Below, piece after piece: positions 1 to 10,010 of a DNA stretch of 64,000 nt. The notes beneath the pieces are model-generated. The model worked only from the letters and a program-made list of their open reading frames with translations, was not told the origin of the DNA and made no database searches. The DNA comes from Bryum argenteum (lineage: Eukaryota; Streptophyta; Bryopsida; Bryales; Bryaceae). The DNA is taken from assembly GCA_037043015.1 (NCBI GenBank), contig CM073322.1, positions 21,914,364 to 21,978,363 on the forward strand. The letters are read 5' to 3'. A program made the position numbers and the translations under genes. Position 1 is the stretch's first letter, and every line of letters begins with the position of its first letter.

Positions 1-132
1 TTGCCATGCTCCAAAGAAGATCCTACGGTTGGATTTTCCATTTTCATCTTTTATTTGTTTTTACGCAGTTTTGAAAAAATCAGCATTATTACCAACTGTT
101 AGGAGCTTTACCCCCCCTTGGGCGTTTAGGGG
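1..132. mobile_element. Terminal part of a TTAA-flanked (piggyBac-type) non-autonomous element
   Basis: The sequence ends in GCGTTTAGGGG followed at 133-136 by TTAA. The same terminus, inverted, bounds the complete MITE at 2823-3082. Both copies also share an internal GATCCTACGGTTGGAT block (about 20-35 here, inverted near 2920-2936). The other end lies outside the window. The superfamily is inferred only from the TTAA flank and the CCC-type terminus. Confidence 0.6.
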
Positions 133-136
133 TTAA

Positions 137-892
137 GTTTTGGTATTGCTTCTTACTTTAGTATAATTTTGCTTCTAATCTTAGTTTAATATGGCTAGTG
201 TGATCTTCAAAATTGGTATCTTATCAAGTTTACTTCTAACAAACCAAGTTTGTATCAACTTTGAAATGATGCCAAAAGTTATTGGTAAATTATTTCGTTT
301 TGTAAAATTTTACTAACTTGTTTATTTTAAATACATTCAAATAGAATTGTTTGTAGTGAATAGTAATGTACAATTTTATATTGCATCTAAAATTTTAGAA
401 ATGTGAACCTCAATGCATATGAAGAGAAGTACAGTACCCTCCAACAAGTGTTGCAACACACTCTGTTTTTTCACTTAAAACATATCCCATGGCCTGTTTT
501 AGAATGGTGGTGTTAGCATGATAATCATCACATCTCCATGAGATTTTTTGCATCATGGAAGGTGTTCCAGTTACCTTCATACACCAAGCATTTTCTAAAT
601 ATAAAGAGGCATCCATTGCCATGTGTCTACCAAAATTGCCATCATGCTTAAAAATCTTGGAAAAGGGTACCCTTCTTAATGTGATCACTTCTTCTCTGGG
701 ATATCAGATTTTGAGTATGTTTGAGCTTGGGAGGGTCCAAAGATACACATACTTGTTTGTAAGTCATCTTGATGGTACACATTTCTTAGAAAAGTTGTGT
801 GCAACAAGTCCTGTTTGTCAAACATATCGTTTACGTGTTGTTGTTAGGACCTTTTTATCAAACTTTTTGTGGATGTAAGTGTTGTTTGAGGA
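137..892. other. AT-rich stretch without a recognised gene
   Basis: Open frames here are short (for example 555-878 +, and 410-688 on the other strand) and I recognise no domain in them. The stretch may be 5' flank of the Tc1-like element that follows, but I could not find its terminal inverted repeats. Confidence 0.3.
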
Positions 893-1923
893 TTGTGCAC
901 CATGACAAGGAGTTATGTATCAAATGATATACGACACATGATAGTTGGTATGCAGAAAGCTAGCATGTCGGTGAGTGAAATTGGAAACATTGTAGGAAGG
1001 CCAAAATCGACTATTTCAAGGATTCTCAAGCGATTTAGAATTAGTGGCTCTGTATTGCCAACAAGTAGATCCGGTAGGCCGAAAAACATGAGTGATCGAG
1101 ATAGGAGAAGGCTCCATAGAGATCTTAGTAGTAATCGTCGTGCTCCTCTTGCGGTGTGCGGCAATGTGACATCTTCCGTGGGCATGTCGACTTTACGTAA
1201 AGAGCTTCATGAGCTTGGTATTAACAGTTGCATTGCAGTGAAGAAACCATTCTTGAGTGACATACACAAGGCAAAGAGGTTGGCTTTTGCAAATGGGCAC
1301 TTGCATTGGACGATTGACAATTGGAGTAATGTGATTTGGACCGATGAGTCATCCTTTGAAGTTGGAAAACCATCACGCCAAATTCGTGTAATGCGCGAAA
1401 AGCATATGAACGCTACAACTACAATTGCTTAGCACCTACATTCAAATCCGGAAGGACTTCAATTATGGTATGGGGTGCTATCACTGGCTCTTCTAAGTCT
1501 TATTTGGTGTTAATTCCTCCTAATAGACGCACTGCCAAAGACTTTGTAGAGATAGTATCTCAAGGAGCATTAGAGCATTATTATTGGCACCATGACCACT
1601 CACGAGCACCTCATTTTAATGGAGGATGGTGCTCCAAAGACATGGTAGTAATATACAAAAAAGATTGGAGACAAAGAACTTGGATTGAAAAAGCTTGAAT
1701 GGCCACCAAATTCTCCCGACCCTAATCCTATAGAGAATGTCCGGAAGCAAGTTATAGATCAAGTGCAACAGAGAAATAGACCACGAAACAAAGACGAAAT
1801 GTGGACATCGATCAATCGGCTTGGGAGGATATACCTCAAGAAAGCATCAAGAAGTTGATTTCAACAATGCCAACCCGGATGAAAGTCGTAATAGCGGCTC
1901 AAGGTGGTAGCACTCAATGGTAG
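893..1923 (+). pseudogene. Broken Tc1/mariner-type transposase
   Basis: This was a cut-and-paste transposase of the Tc1 group. The first frame (893-1432) gives two helix-turn-helix regions: one around residues 20-55 (VSEIGNIVGRPKSTISRILK) and a second after the SGRPK linker. It then gives the first catalytic aspartate in WTDESSFE. Another frame carries MVWGAI and then MEDGAP (second aspartate, near 1619-1636). After that come WPPNSPDPNP and IENV with the acidic third residue, about 35 residues after the second aspartate, so DD(34-35)E-like. The reading frame is lost near 1400, there are two adjacent stops near 1645 and another frame change near 1810-1860, so it cannot make an enzyme. Terminal repeats were not found. 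The family is confident; the clade within Tc1 is not. Confidence 0.85.
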
Positions 1924-2818
1924 TAGGTGTTCCATTTCTTGTAGAATATTTGTTAGTGAGTAAGACATATTGTAAACTTCATATCATATTAGGCTTCTAT
2001 ACTACTATAGCTTTGTAATGATACCTTATTTGACTTTATTTGATCAAATTTTGATTTAATATATGAGTTTGATTTCCTTAGCCTAGAATATGAATGAATG
2101 GAAACTATGAAAATACTTTAGAGCCACATAGAGGAGAATTTTACCTACATAGTATGCATCTTTGTAATACCAAGAATGTGAACAATGATATATCCTATAG
2201 ATTGGTGCAATCAAATTTTAAAAAATCATCATATATATTTCTCAGTTAATTTTTTTTGAAATTAAGTGAAAAAGATAAAATAATTCATCAAAAATAGAGA
2301 TTTTGTTTTTTAACATTGACATTTTATGAACACGTGAAGGGTCCATAACACAAAAGATTTAATAGGATAAATTTGATAAAATCCTCCCATTTTGAAAATG
2401 AATTAGAGAATTTCAAGAGTTCACAAAATGGTTGCAAGACTTGTTGGAGGGTAGTGTACATGAGTTTGTACTAAAGTAATTGTCACAACTATGTAATATT
2501 TTAATTTATTGTAGTATTTATGAGTTTATGCTGACGAAGTTAACTTATTGTGTCAGCAGACTAATGCATGGGATCTGGGTTGAGAAACAATTGTTATATT
2601 GTGTATATGATTATTTTCATTATTAGATCCGATCATTCTAGCACTAAATAAATCAAATTCTTAATTATTCCTCAAAATCATTATATTCAAATGTCAAGAA
2701 CTATGATTTATGGTGTATAAAATGTATTATATTGAACCTTGTGAGTATTCCAGTAACAAAATACATGTTTGGGGTCATTAAAGTTACATTTCCAACTCGA
2801 GAAAAATTCACATTGGAT
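1924..2818. other. AT-rich intergenic sequence
   Basis: No gene or clear repeat was seen. It may include 3' flank of the Tc1-like element. Confidence 0.3.
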
Positions 2819-2822
2819 TTAA

Positions 2823-3082
2823 CCCCTAAAGGTCCTTAATACAAAATTGTTTAAATTATCAAAAAGAACCATCTTCTACTTCAGGTGCAAAAAAACTCAA
2901 TCTAAGCATTGATTAGAAGATCCAACCGTAGGATCTTGAAGTAAACTTGACCCTTTTCTCGAATGTCAAATTTGAACCGTTGATTTTTCTCCAATTTTGA
3001 GATTATAATGGTCAAAGTTGGCTGAATTTTCTCACTCCGGAAATTCCAAAAAGCGATTTTCACTTTCTTGGACCTTTAGGGG
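2823..3082. mobile_element. Complete 260-bp TTAA MITE (piggyBac-type)
   Basis: Perfect 13-bp terminal inverted repeats, CCCCTAAAGGTCC at 2823-2835 and its complement at 3070-3082, lie directly between TTAA at 2819-2822 and TTAA at 3083-3086. TTAA target duplication is the hallmark of piggyBac-group transposons. There is no coding capacity. It is related to the partial copy at 1-132 by the shared GATCCAACCGTAGGATC block. Confidence 0.85.
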
Positions 3083-3211
3083 TTAAGGAAACCAAAATTT
3101 CTTTTAGCATCTACATTTCTTAAATTAGTAGTGACGCTCTGTCATTTGATTTTAATACCTCTGTACTTTTATGTATTCAAGTCTTCATATGTATATAACA
3201 AAGATTTATAA

Positions 3212-3475
3212 TTAGTCTTGTTTGACTTTATTGTTGAACCATGCTAGAGCTTCAATTATCTTCTCACGATGGAAAATTTCTCTTTCCTTAATTTGTAGGA
3301 GATACTTGTATCGATATGCCTCAAATTGTAATTTCATAGGAACTTCTTTCTTGGATGTACCTTTATTGAGATGTTGTAGAATCAATTCATTTTCTTCTTG
3401 TAACTCCTTGATTTCATTCCTCAATCGTTGCAAATCTCTTTTGTGCAACTCTAGCTCACTTGCAACATTTGCCAT
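3212..3475 (-). CDS. Small coiled-coil ORF, unrecognised (87 aa)
   Basis: An 87-residue frame rich in Leu, Glu, Lys and Arg with heptad-like spacing (ELELHKRDLQRLRNEIKELQ, then EENELILQHL) suggests one long helix. It has no transmembrane segment or known catalytic motif. It sits between a TTAA MITE and a SINE, so it could be a remnant of a mobile element, an exon of a longer decayed gene, or a real small gene. No splice partners were identified. Confidence 0.3.
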   Translation of the reverse strand: MANVASELELHKRDLQRLRNEIKELQEENELILQHLNKGTSKKEVPMKLQFEAYRYKYLLQIKEREIFHREKIIEALAWFNNKVKQD

Positions 3476-3690
3476 GATTATATGTTTAAAATTACAACTC
3501 TCAACAATGCATTCAATAGGACCACCACAATTATAATTCTTTCTGAACTAAACAAGATAAATGATCAAGAAGTTGGCATAAGTTGCCATAAATTCTTGAG
3601 AATCACAAAAAGTGACATTTATAGTAAACCTCAACGTATATAAACATGAACAAGTTCTTTAAATATAAACATATATTTATAAGAAGAAAA

Positions 3691-3817
3691 AGTTCACAAA
3701 GTACAAGTCATTTGATCAATTGTAGAAAGTTGCAAAGGAAAAAAGTAAAAGCATAATTTAGTGTAACATTACTTATTTTGCTTGAAGTACAAGTCAAAAG
3801 AGAAGTAAAAGCGCGAA
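3691..3817. repeat. Copy 1 of a diverged direct repeat (partner 9801-9938)
   Basis: TTCACAAAGTACAA, then a TTTGAT-AATT block, a CAAAGG-AAAGTAAA block and TTGCTTG-AGTACAAGT-AA-GTAAAAGC occur in the same order here and at 9801-9938. I judge identity by eye at about three quarters. The two copies flank the SINE and the GC-rich element. Confidence 0.6.
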
Positions 3818-4035
3818 ACCCACAAAGTCTGTAAATTTCCTATGCTTGAACTGTTTTTCATTCAGCATTGGCTAAATGTTTATCTTATTTGAAAACTGAG
3901 GTATGTGGCACATCAAAGAAGAGCATAAGAAAAATCTTGTTAATTCTTGTAAGTGCAAGTTGCTTGTCAATTGCATAGCATAATTGCAACTTGAAAACTA
4001 CAAAGACCCTAAGAATGTATGTAAGACATGGTACG

Positions 4036-4375
4036 GGCACTAAAAGCCTTGGCTTGATGGTTAGGGTCCATGGTCCCCAGTGAGGAGGTTGTGGGTTATA
4101 CTCCCCATGCAGGCTTGGTGCTCACCACCCTAGTCCACACAACTATGGTGAGGGGTTCTTGGACCTCGTTGTATGAGTACCTCAAAGCCCTTTGGGGGAT
4201 ACCATGTTGGGTATCTTTAAGGCACTAGTGGCTAGGTAGAAATTAGCATAGTGTTCACCCCAACAGAGGTTCGTAGTCCCGCCATTTGTGTGATAACCAC
4301 TGGGCATTCATCCAAGGGTAGGTCGAACGAACACTTTATTCACGCCGGCCTCTAAATAGGTTGGAGTCTCTCTTC
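4036..4375 (+). repeat. tRNA-derived SINE, copy 1
   Basis: It begins GGCACTA-AAGCCTTGGC and shows a pol III A-box-like TGGCTTGATGG and, about 40 bp on, a B-box-like GGTTATACTCC. The body recurs at 19973-20318 and, 5'-truncated, at 27569-27810. Shared blocks include CCTCAAAGCCCTTTGGGGG, CACTAGTGGCTAGG and TTCACGCCGGCC, and the copies end in a T/C-rich tail (GGAGTCTCTCTTCTT). It is not coding. The tail abuts the TTAA at 4376-4379. Confidence 0.75.
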
Positions 4376-5109
4376 TTAACCCCTAAAGGTCTGAGCGTGC
4401 CGTGGCGACTGTCAAACCTCATTTTTTCGTTTTTTGCCCAAGTGAGTCCGGATAGCGGTTAGTAATAGCTAATTAGGAGAAATAAATGTCCATATCCTGG
4501 CCTACCCGGGTAATGACCGGGTAAGGTTAGCTCGGCCAGGAACCTGCTCACCCAGGAGCATCCTTAGGCTTAGTGGACAGGGTAGGGTAGCACTACCTTT
4601 TTGAATTTTCTTTTTATTTCTATCACTTGTTCTCGAGCCAGGATCCTGCCGCGTTGTATCCAGTCAGTCCGCTGCGGACCCGGATATCGCGTAGCGGCTC
4701 TTCGTGGGTTGACTCCTACCCGGGACAGAGCTGCCTCAACCGGTATACCTCAACCGGGTATGGCCAACCGGGTATGGACCGACCGGTTGAGGCCCGGTCG
4801 GTTGTTGATAACCGGGGAAGGCAGCGGCCGGGTCGGTAGCCCCGAACGGGTCGGGCGGGGAAAACCCTGGCGGCGGCGCCGACAGTCCCGGGCTGACACG
4901 CCCGAGATTAATGATGCGCCGCCAAAAGCACGGCCACCTCCCCACTCCGCCTTTTTGTCTTTAGCGGAGCAAAGCGACCGTTGCCCCCCTTTTTCCTCCC
5001 TCGTGTTTCGTGCGCATCGCCGACTCTGCCGCTCCCCTATTCTCGCACGCTGCAGCTCTCCACGCGTTCGTCCGGCACGCCATAGCCAGGAGAGGAGAGG
5101 TACAGGAGA

Positions 5110-6456
5110 ATGGCCGGGGACAGAGCTTCGCGTACCCGGTGTAAAATCATCCAAGCTGGCATTCCCATAGCGGAGGATGCCCGGGCTCAGTTGGTGCAGG
5201 ACCTCACTCGAATGGGATGCGCGGGATTGTACTGGGTGCCTTGGAACGTAGAGGACGCGGGGATCATCGAGGAGGCCGTGTCCGGACAAGACCCACCGAC
5301 CTTCGCAGACAACCCTGTCCGGGCCAAGCCGCATTTCTGGCAGGAGGCGTGTTGGAGGGCAACGTACGGCTTCCCGGACTCCTCCACAGGGTACATACAG
5401 GTGCGGAATGACCCCTCCCTCGGTGGAATGTTTCACAACCCCGCACACGAGCACGACGGATACCGGGTGGAGGACTGCGCGAATGCTCGGGAGCGGCGGT
5501 TGCTCAGATTCCTGGCCCCGATTCTCAACCCGGAGAAGCCACAGTTTGTGTCAAACCGGCTCCTGAAGGCAATCATGGAGTCCTACCTGGGCCGGAAGCG
5601 CGTAGGATGGGGGCACATCCTTGAGGAGGTGATCGTCCGGGCCTCGAAGAAGGCCGCCAGTGTGAAGGGCTGTCCCTTGGCACCATACGTGTACCACCTG
5701 TACGCGCATTACGAGTGCCTCAATCCGGGTGAGATCACCCTCCTCAGGATGCTCATGGAGGGCAGACGGGACATGTTTCCCGGGGAGCAAATTCCCGAGG
5801 TAGGAGTCCCTGCTGCGGCCAAGCTACTCCCCAGGATGCCTGCCCCCGGAGCAGGGGCACTCCCACCACCTCCACCTCCTGCGCCACCAGGACCGCCGGG
5901 CCCAGGAGAGCAGAGACCGCGGAGGACAGGAGCAGAAGCACCCCGGCCAGGAGATGAGGGAGCGCCAGGACCTGGTGCAGGAGGAACAGCCATCCTCCGA
6001 CAGAGGGAGGTCGTTCCGCTACCCCGCCCGGAGGGAGCCACCTCACCCCGGCCAGCCACCAGCCACCGGATGGCAACCCGGAGTGGGGCTGCAACCGGAT
6101 CGAGCCACCAAAGCCCGATCCTACCCGGACTGGAGGAGAGCTCCCCAATAGCGATGGCAACCCCTCCGACTGTTGCAACCACTCCGACCTCTGCGATCGC
6201 CTCTCCACCACCTCTTAGGCCGGTGCAGGGGAATGACAGTGAGGGGGAGGAGGCTCCCGTCCTGCACCGGAGGAAGTCGGGAAGAGTCCTGAGGTTCGTG
6301 GAGAGCGAATCTGCCTCCTTGCCCGGAGAACAGGGAGTGGAAGCCTCGGCCCCCGCCAGGAGAGACCGAGGCCGGGGGAGCTCTACAGCAAGGGGACCCT
6401 ACCCCGGAAGTGCAGACCCCGACCCGGGGAGTGCCAGTGGGGGACGTAACTACTGA
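5110..6456 (+). CDS. Gag-like ORF of the fossil element
   Basis: This is part of the element at 4380-9638. About 230 N-terminal residues look folded (WNVEDAGIIEEAV, HNPAHEHDGYRVED, LRFLAPILNPEKPQFVSNRL, CPLAPYVYHLYAHYE). The arrangement, a two-helix block followed by a G-x-(K/R)-x-VGWGHILEEVI-type block, resembles the plant transposon-associated domain found in large Ty3-type non-autonomous elements; this is from memory, not a search. The rest is Pro/Gly/Arg-rich and low in complexity. Described as a fossil only. Confidence 0.45.
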   Translation: MAGDRASRTRCKIIQAGIPIAEDARAQLVQDLTRMGCAGLYWVPWNVEDAGIIEEAVSGQDPPTFADNPVRAKPHFWQEACWRATYGFPDSSTGYIQVRNDPSLGGMFHNPAHEHDGYRVEDCANARERRLLRFLAPILNPEKPQFVSNRLLKAIMESYLGRKRVGWGHILEEVIVRASKKAASVKGCPLAPYVYHLYAHYECLNPGEITLLRMLMEGRRDMFPGEQIPEVGVPAAAKLLPRMPAPGAGALPPPPPPAPPGPPGPGEQRPRRTGAEAPRPGDEGAPGPGAGGTAILRQREVVPLPRPEGATSPRPATSHRMATRSGAATGSSHQSPILPGLEESSPIAMATPPTVATTPTSAIASPPPLRPVQGNDSEGEEAPVLHRRKSGRVLRFVESESASLPGEQGVEASAPARRDRGRGSSTARGPYPGSADPDPGSASGGRNY

Positions 6457-8282
6457 GGTCCTCCTCCTGGCGGATAGCCCGGCAGAAGGTCCCGGACAGC
6501 CTACAGCCACGGGAGGGATAGAGTGGGGAGACCCGCAGTATGCGAAAAAGAGGAAGGCGGACCTCCCCGCCGAGAGCCCTCGCCCGCGAGTCCGGAGAAA
6601 ACTCACGAAGCTCAGGGCGGACACTTCACCAACTCCGGCCGCCTCTCCTGTTACCCGGGCCGATCCCCTCGAACCGGTGGTCCGAGCAATCCCAGCAGTT
6701 CAACGGGCCTCACCTCCCGGGGAGAGAGAAATCCGGAGGAAGGGGAAGGGGGTGTTGGAGGAGTCCTCTGAGTCGGAGGAAGGGGAGACCACCGCACCGC
6801 ATTCGCCTGCCCACGCTACCCGGGTACACGCGGAGGCGGCACCCTCCAATGCTACCCGGGTGCCAGGATGGGAAGACTTCACCCCGCGGAGGCCGGAGTA
6901 AGACCCCAGCCTTCCTGTACCCCCATTCCGGATAACGGAAGAGCACCCTCTGCAGCCAATTGCGCATGCACTGCAGGTATGCACGCAGGAACACCTTCAG
7001 ATGCACAAGGCCCAGCGCGGTATATCCGTGGCTCTCCGAACCGGCCAAGTGGAGAGGTACCCCGACATGGTGAGGGATTTGGTCCGCGAAAATCTGCGCA
7101 GCCGGGCAAGTATCGAGGGATCCTCATCATCCTCGCGACAGGCCGGAAATTAAGCAAATGGGAGGAGGAGTTGACCAAGCAAAGTTACGCTCGGCATCTT
7201 TTCGGGCTCGGGAGGTTCCTCAGATGCACCGGAGAGGCACACCAAGGCCCACCGCTCGATGCCCAATTCCGCCCTCGAGATCGGACCTCCCAACCCGGAT
7301 GGCGGCGTACATGAAGAAGGCCGCGGAAAGGATGGAAGGAGCTCTCCGAGATGAGAGGACTCATCGGAGAGATGGCCCGACCTTTCCCGGGGGAGGCACC
7401 TCCCCGACGGTAGTAGAGACACCCCCATCCGGGGTACCCCGAAGTGACTAAGGAGGCGGGCGGAGGAGGAGGAAGAGCATACCGATCCCGTGGCCATGGA
7501 GGAGCCGATCCCGCCACCAAACCCGAGCCCGGAGAAGACCATGAGGGAGATGGGGGCCTTGCACTCCCCCAAGGACGCTCTCGGAGAGTATAGAGGCAAA
7601 CCGGGAGGCATAACCCCGGTGGAAGGAGAGGCTTCTGGATAGCAGCAGGAGGATACCCGGGTAAGGGATCCTTCCCCATTTCCCGGTCCGGATCATGGAC
7701 CCCGAGGACAGAGTCCTATTCCCGCCAAGAGGCCACAATCCAACCAGACAGAGGAGGTGAGGCCGATACCCGGCCAACCGGATTGGGAACAGAGGAGCCG
7801 CGGGCACCTCGCTGTCCGGGTTTAACCGCCCCACCGGAGCCCTCTGATAGCGAGGTCCTCCCCGAGAAGGCGCTGACCGCAGAGGCCGTCCCCCTCATCC
7901 CCAAGGACTTGATCGAGGTCCCGGAGATCGGGGAGGCACTCCCGGACACCTCAGCCCCGATGCCTTCAGGGGACACTGAGATCCTTGGGAGTGAAGAGAC
8001 CGCTCCAGTGCTCCAGGAGACGGGGAACGAGGAGGAGGAGGTCACCTCCCAACCCGGGTTGGGAGCGCAGAAGGTTGAGACCGCCGAGACTGCCGAGGCT
8101 GCGAAGTAGGATGAGCGCAACAGGAAGGACTAGGGCCAAGTTGATTGATGGCGGGTGCACCTGGCCGAGGATAGGGTTAGATTTTAGTGCCTTTATGGCG
8201 AGTAGGAGGATGACGGCGTTAGACTGACAAAGGCCGGATTTAGAAAGATTCCCTGGCGCAGGATTTTGTCCTCTTCTGGGAT

Positions 8283-8444
8283 CACTACTAGGATTTGACC
8301 CCCTTTGCTACGTTTTTATTTCCATAAAAGCCACGTTGGGGTGTAGCTTAAGCTACGTATTTGCTAAATTTGTAGCTTGAGCTACACCCCAACGTAGTTT
8401 TTATGGAAATAGAAACGTAGCAAAGGAGCCAAATCCTAGTAGTG
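8283..8444. mobile_element. CACTA-type hairpin MITE, 162 bp
   Basis: The two halves are long near-perfect inverted repeats starting CACTACTAGG and ending CCTAGTAGTG. The stem continues through CTTTGCTACGTTT and GGGGTGTAGCTTAAGCTAC, and the unpaired centre is only about 13 bp. A 3-bp direct duplication GAT (8280-8282 and 8445-8447) and the CACTA terminus fit the En/Spm (CACTA) superfamily. The high arm identity implies recent insertion into the older GC-rich fossil. Confidence 0.9.
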
Positions 8445-9800
8445 GATGCCAGGGAGGATCTGCTACTTAGCCGAGGGAAGGATACTCCCTCGGGGTCTTT
8501 TTGTGCCTTTTGCAGCACCCTAATGCAGTTGCAAGTACGCCCTTTTCTCCATTCTCATTGTGTGTGCGCGTGTGTGTGTGTGGGTGTGGGTTTGTGCAAA
8601 CTTTCCTCTTTCCTGTCTTGTAGGCTGTGCTGGGAGTGTTGCGAAGTCCAGAAGGCCCTTGCTGTCCGGGCAAGAGATAACGGTTCCGTCTTTGAACGGA
8701 GAGTAGAAAGGAGGGTAGAGAAGCTGGTAGGAGAGGAGTGCGGCCAACGAACGGCACCTCTTACTTAGGGCACTGCCTAGTCTGTCCGTGCAGCTCCCAG
8801 GATTACAGTGGCCAGGAAAGATTCCTGCCGCTTAACCGACTCCCGAGGCTGCACTCGGTCGAGTCCCCCTGGTTGCTGAAGTCCGGGTAGGCGGGTTGGT
8901 GTGTAGGTAATCGCGGTGGACTCCGGGTCAGTCGCACCACCCCCAGTCCAGTAACCCGGGTAGCGAGTTGTGATAACCGGACCATAGGAGAACCGGATTC
9001 CGACCTTTGTGACATGCGCGTGGGCCTAGAGTCCGGGCGTAGAGGGAGGTATAAGGGAAGTTCCTAACAGGGTAAGGAGAGAGAGTTTCGGTGACCTTTC
9101 CAGTCACGTTAATCAACGGGAGTAGTGGTCTAATCCCCCCACTTATTTAAATCCGGGAAAACCCCTCTGAGGTGAATACAGAGGCTAAACTAAACCATAA
9201 AGACTAAACCCCCTCTCCTCTCCTGTCCGGGCAGCTCTTCCAGGACAGGATATAGGGCACAGGGGTGATAAGACAGTACCCGGATAGCACAAATCCGGGT
9301 TAGCTAACTGGTGGAAATTGTTGTTCTTGCACTTCACAGGATCTCCGTGGAACGAATACTCGGGTTCTTGTTTGGGAAACCTCTTTTACCGCGAAAAAGG
9401 GTTATCCGGGCACGAATCGGAAAAGCACGTTACGACAGCGACCAGTAGAATATGGTGTATTTTGGTTGTATTTGGAGTGAATGCACACCTTTAATGGGTT
9501 TGAGTTCAAAGAAGAAGTTGACATTTGAATTAATGCGGTTCTAGTGAGCTAGTACGATTCCAGTTTAGAGTTTTCTTGTTGGTAGCAAATCCTAATTATA
9601 CGATAGCGTACATACTATCCCCAAGGGACTTTTAAGGGTTAAGGCATAGTACTCAGAATTGAAATCATGTGAGGAATGCAATTGCTCATATTACTGAAAA
9701 CAGAGTACTGCTTTGAACCTACTGGGACCCGTAAATTGACTTATTTGAATTTGAGACGTCTGTAGTATACGGGTACATACTCGTATTTTATTCTAGAAAA

Positions 9801-9938
9801 ATTTCACAAAGTACAATTCCTTTGATTAATTATGAAACTTTTCAAAGGCCAAAGTAAATGTACAGAATATTCTAGAAGAGTATAATTACTTGCTTTGCTT
9901 GTAGTACAAGTTAAGAAAGTAAAAGCTTGCTTCAAATA
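9801..9938. repeat. Copy 2 of the diverged direct repeat (partner 3691-3817)
   Basis: This has the same ordered blocks as 3691-3817. It lies just upstream of the symplekin-like ORF, so whatever duplicated the 3.7-kb sequence also shaped this gene's 5' flank. Confidence 0.6.
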
Positions 9939-10010
9939 CAAGTCAAAGCAAAAGTAAAGTAAAAGCTATACAAGTGAAGGAGTATAAATATATAATACAA
10001 ATATACTAGT

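Larger units (their letters stand above)
4380..9638. mobile_element. GC-rich composite element: gag-only LTR-retroelement-like fossil between TTAA-type termini
   Basis: The block is far richer in G+C and CpG than its surroundings. Its outer ends, CCCCTAAAGGTC after TTAA 4376-4379 and the complement of CCCTTAAAAGTC before TTAA 9639-9642, match at 10 of 12 positions. This suggests a TTAA-type element that carries, or was entered by, the GC-rich part. Inside lies a gag-like ORF (separate entry), followed by proline-, glutamate- and serine-rich coding remnants to about 8110. No reverse transcriptase, integrase or protease was recognised, and I could not find convincing LTRs. It looks old and broken, with more than one break, and a CACTA-type MITE inserted later at 8283-8444. 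Family is tentative (non-autonomous plant Ty3-type). Confidence 0.5.

Noticed and set aside
4750-5454. 234-codon frame on the minus strand inside the GC-rich element
   Set aside because: It overlaps the better-supported plus-strand frame, is Arg/Gly/Ser-rich as expected of antisense GC-rich DNA, and shows no domain.
5709-6211. Long minus-strand frames rich in Gly, Pro and Ser
   Set aside because: Antisense shadows of the low-complexity part of the gag-like frame.
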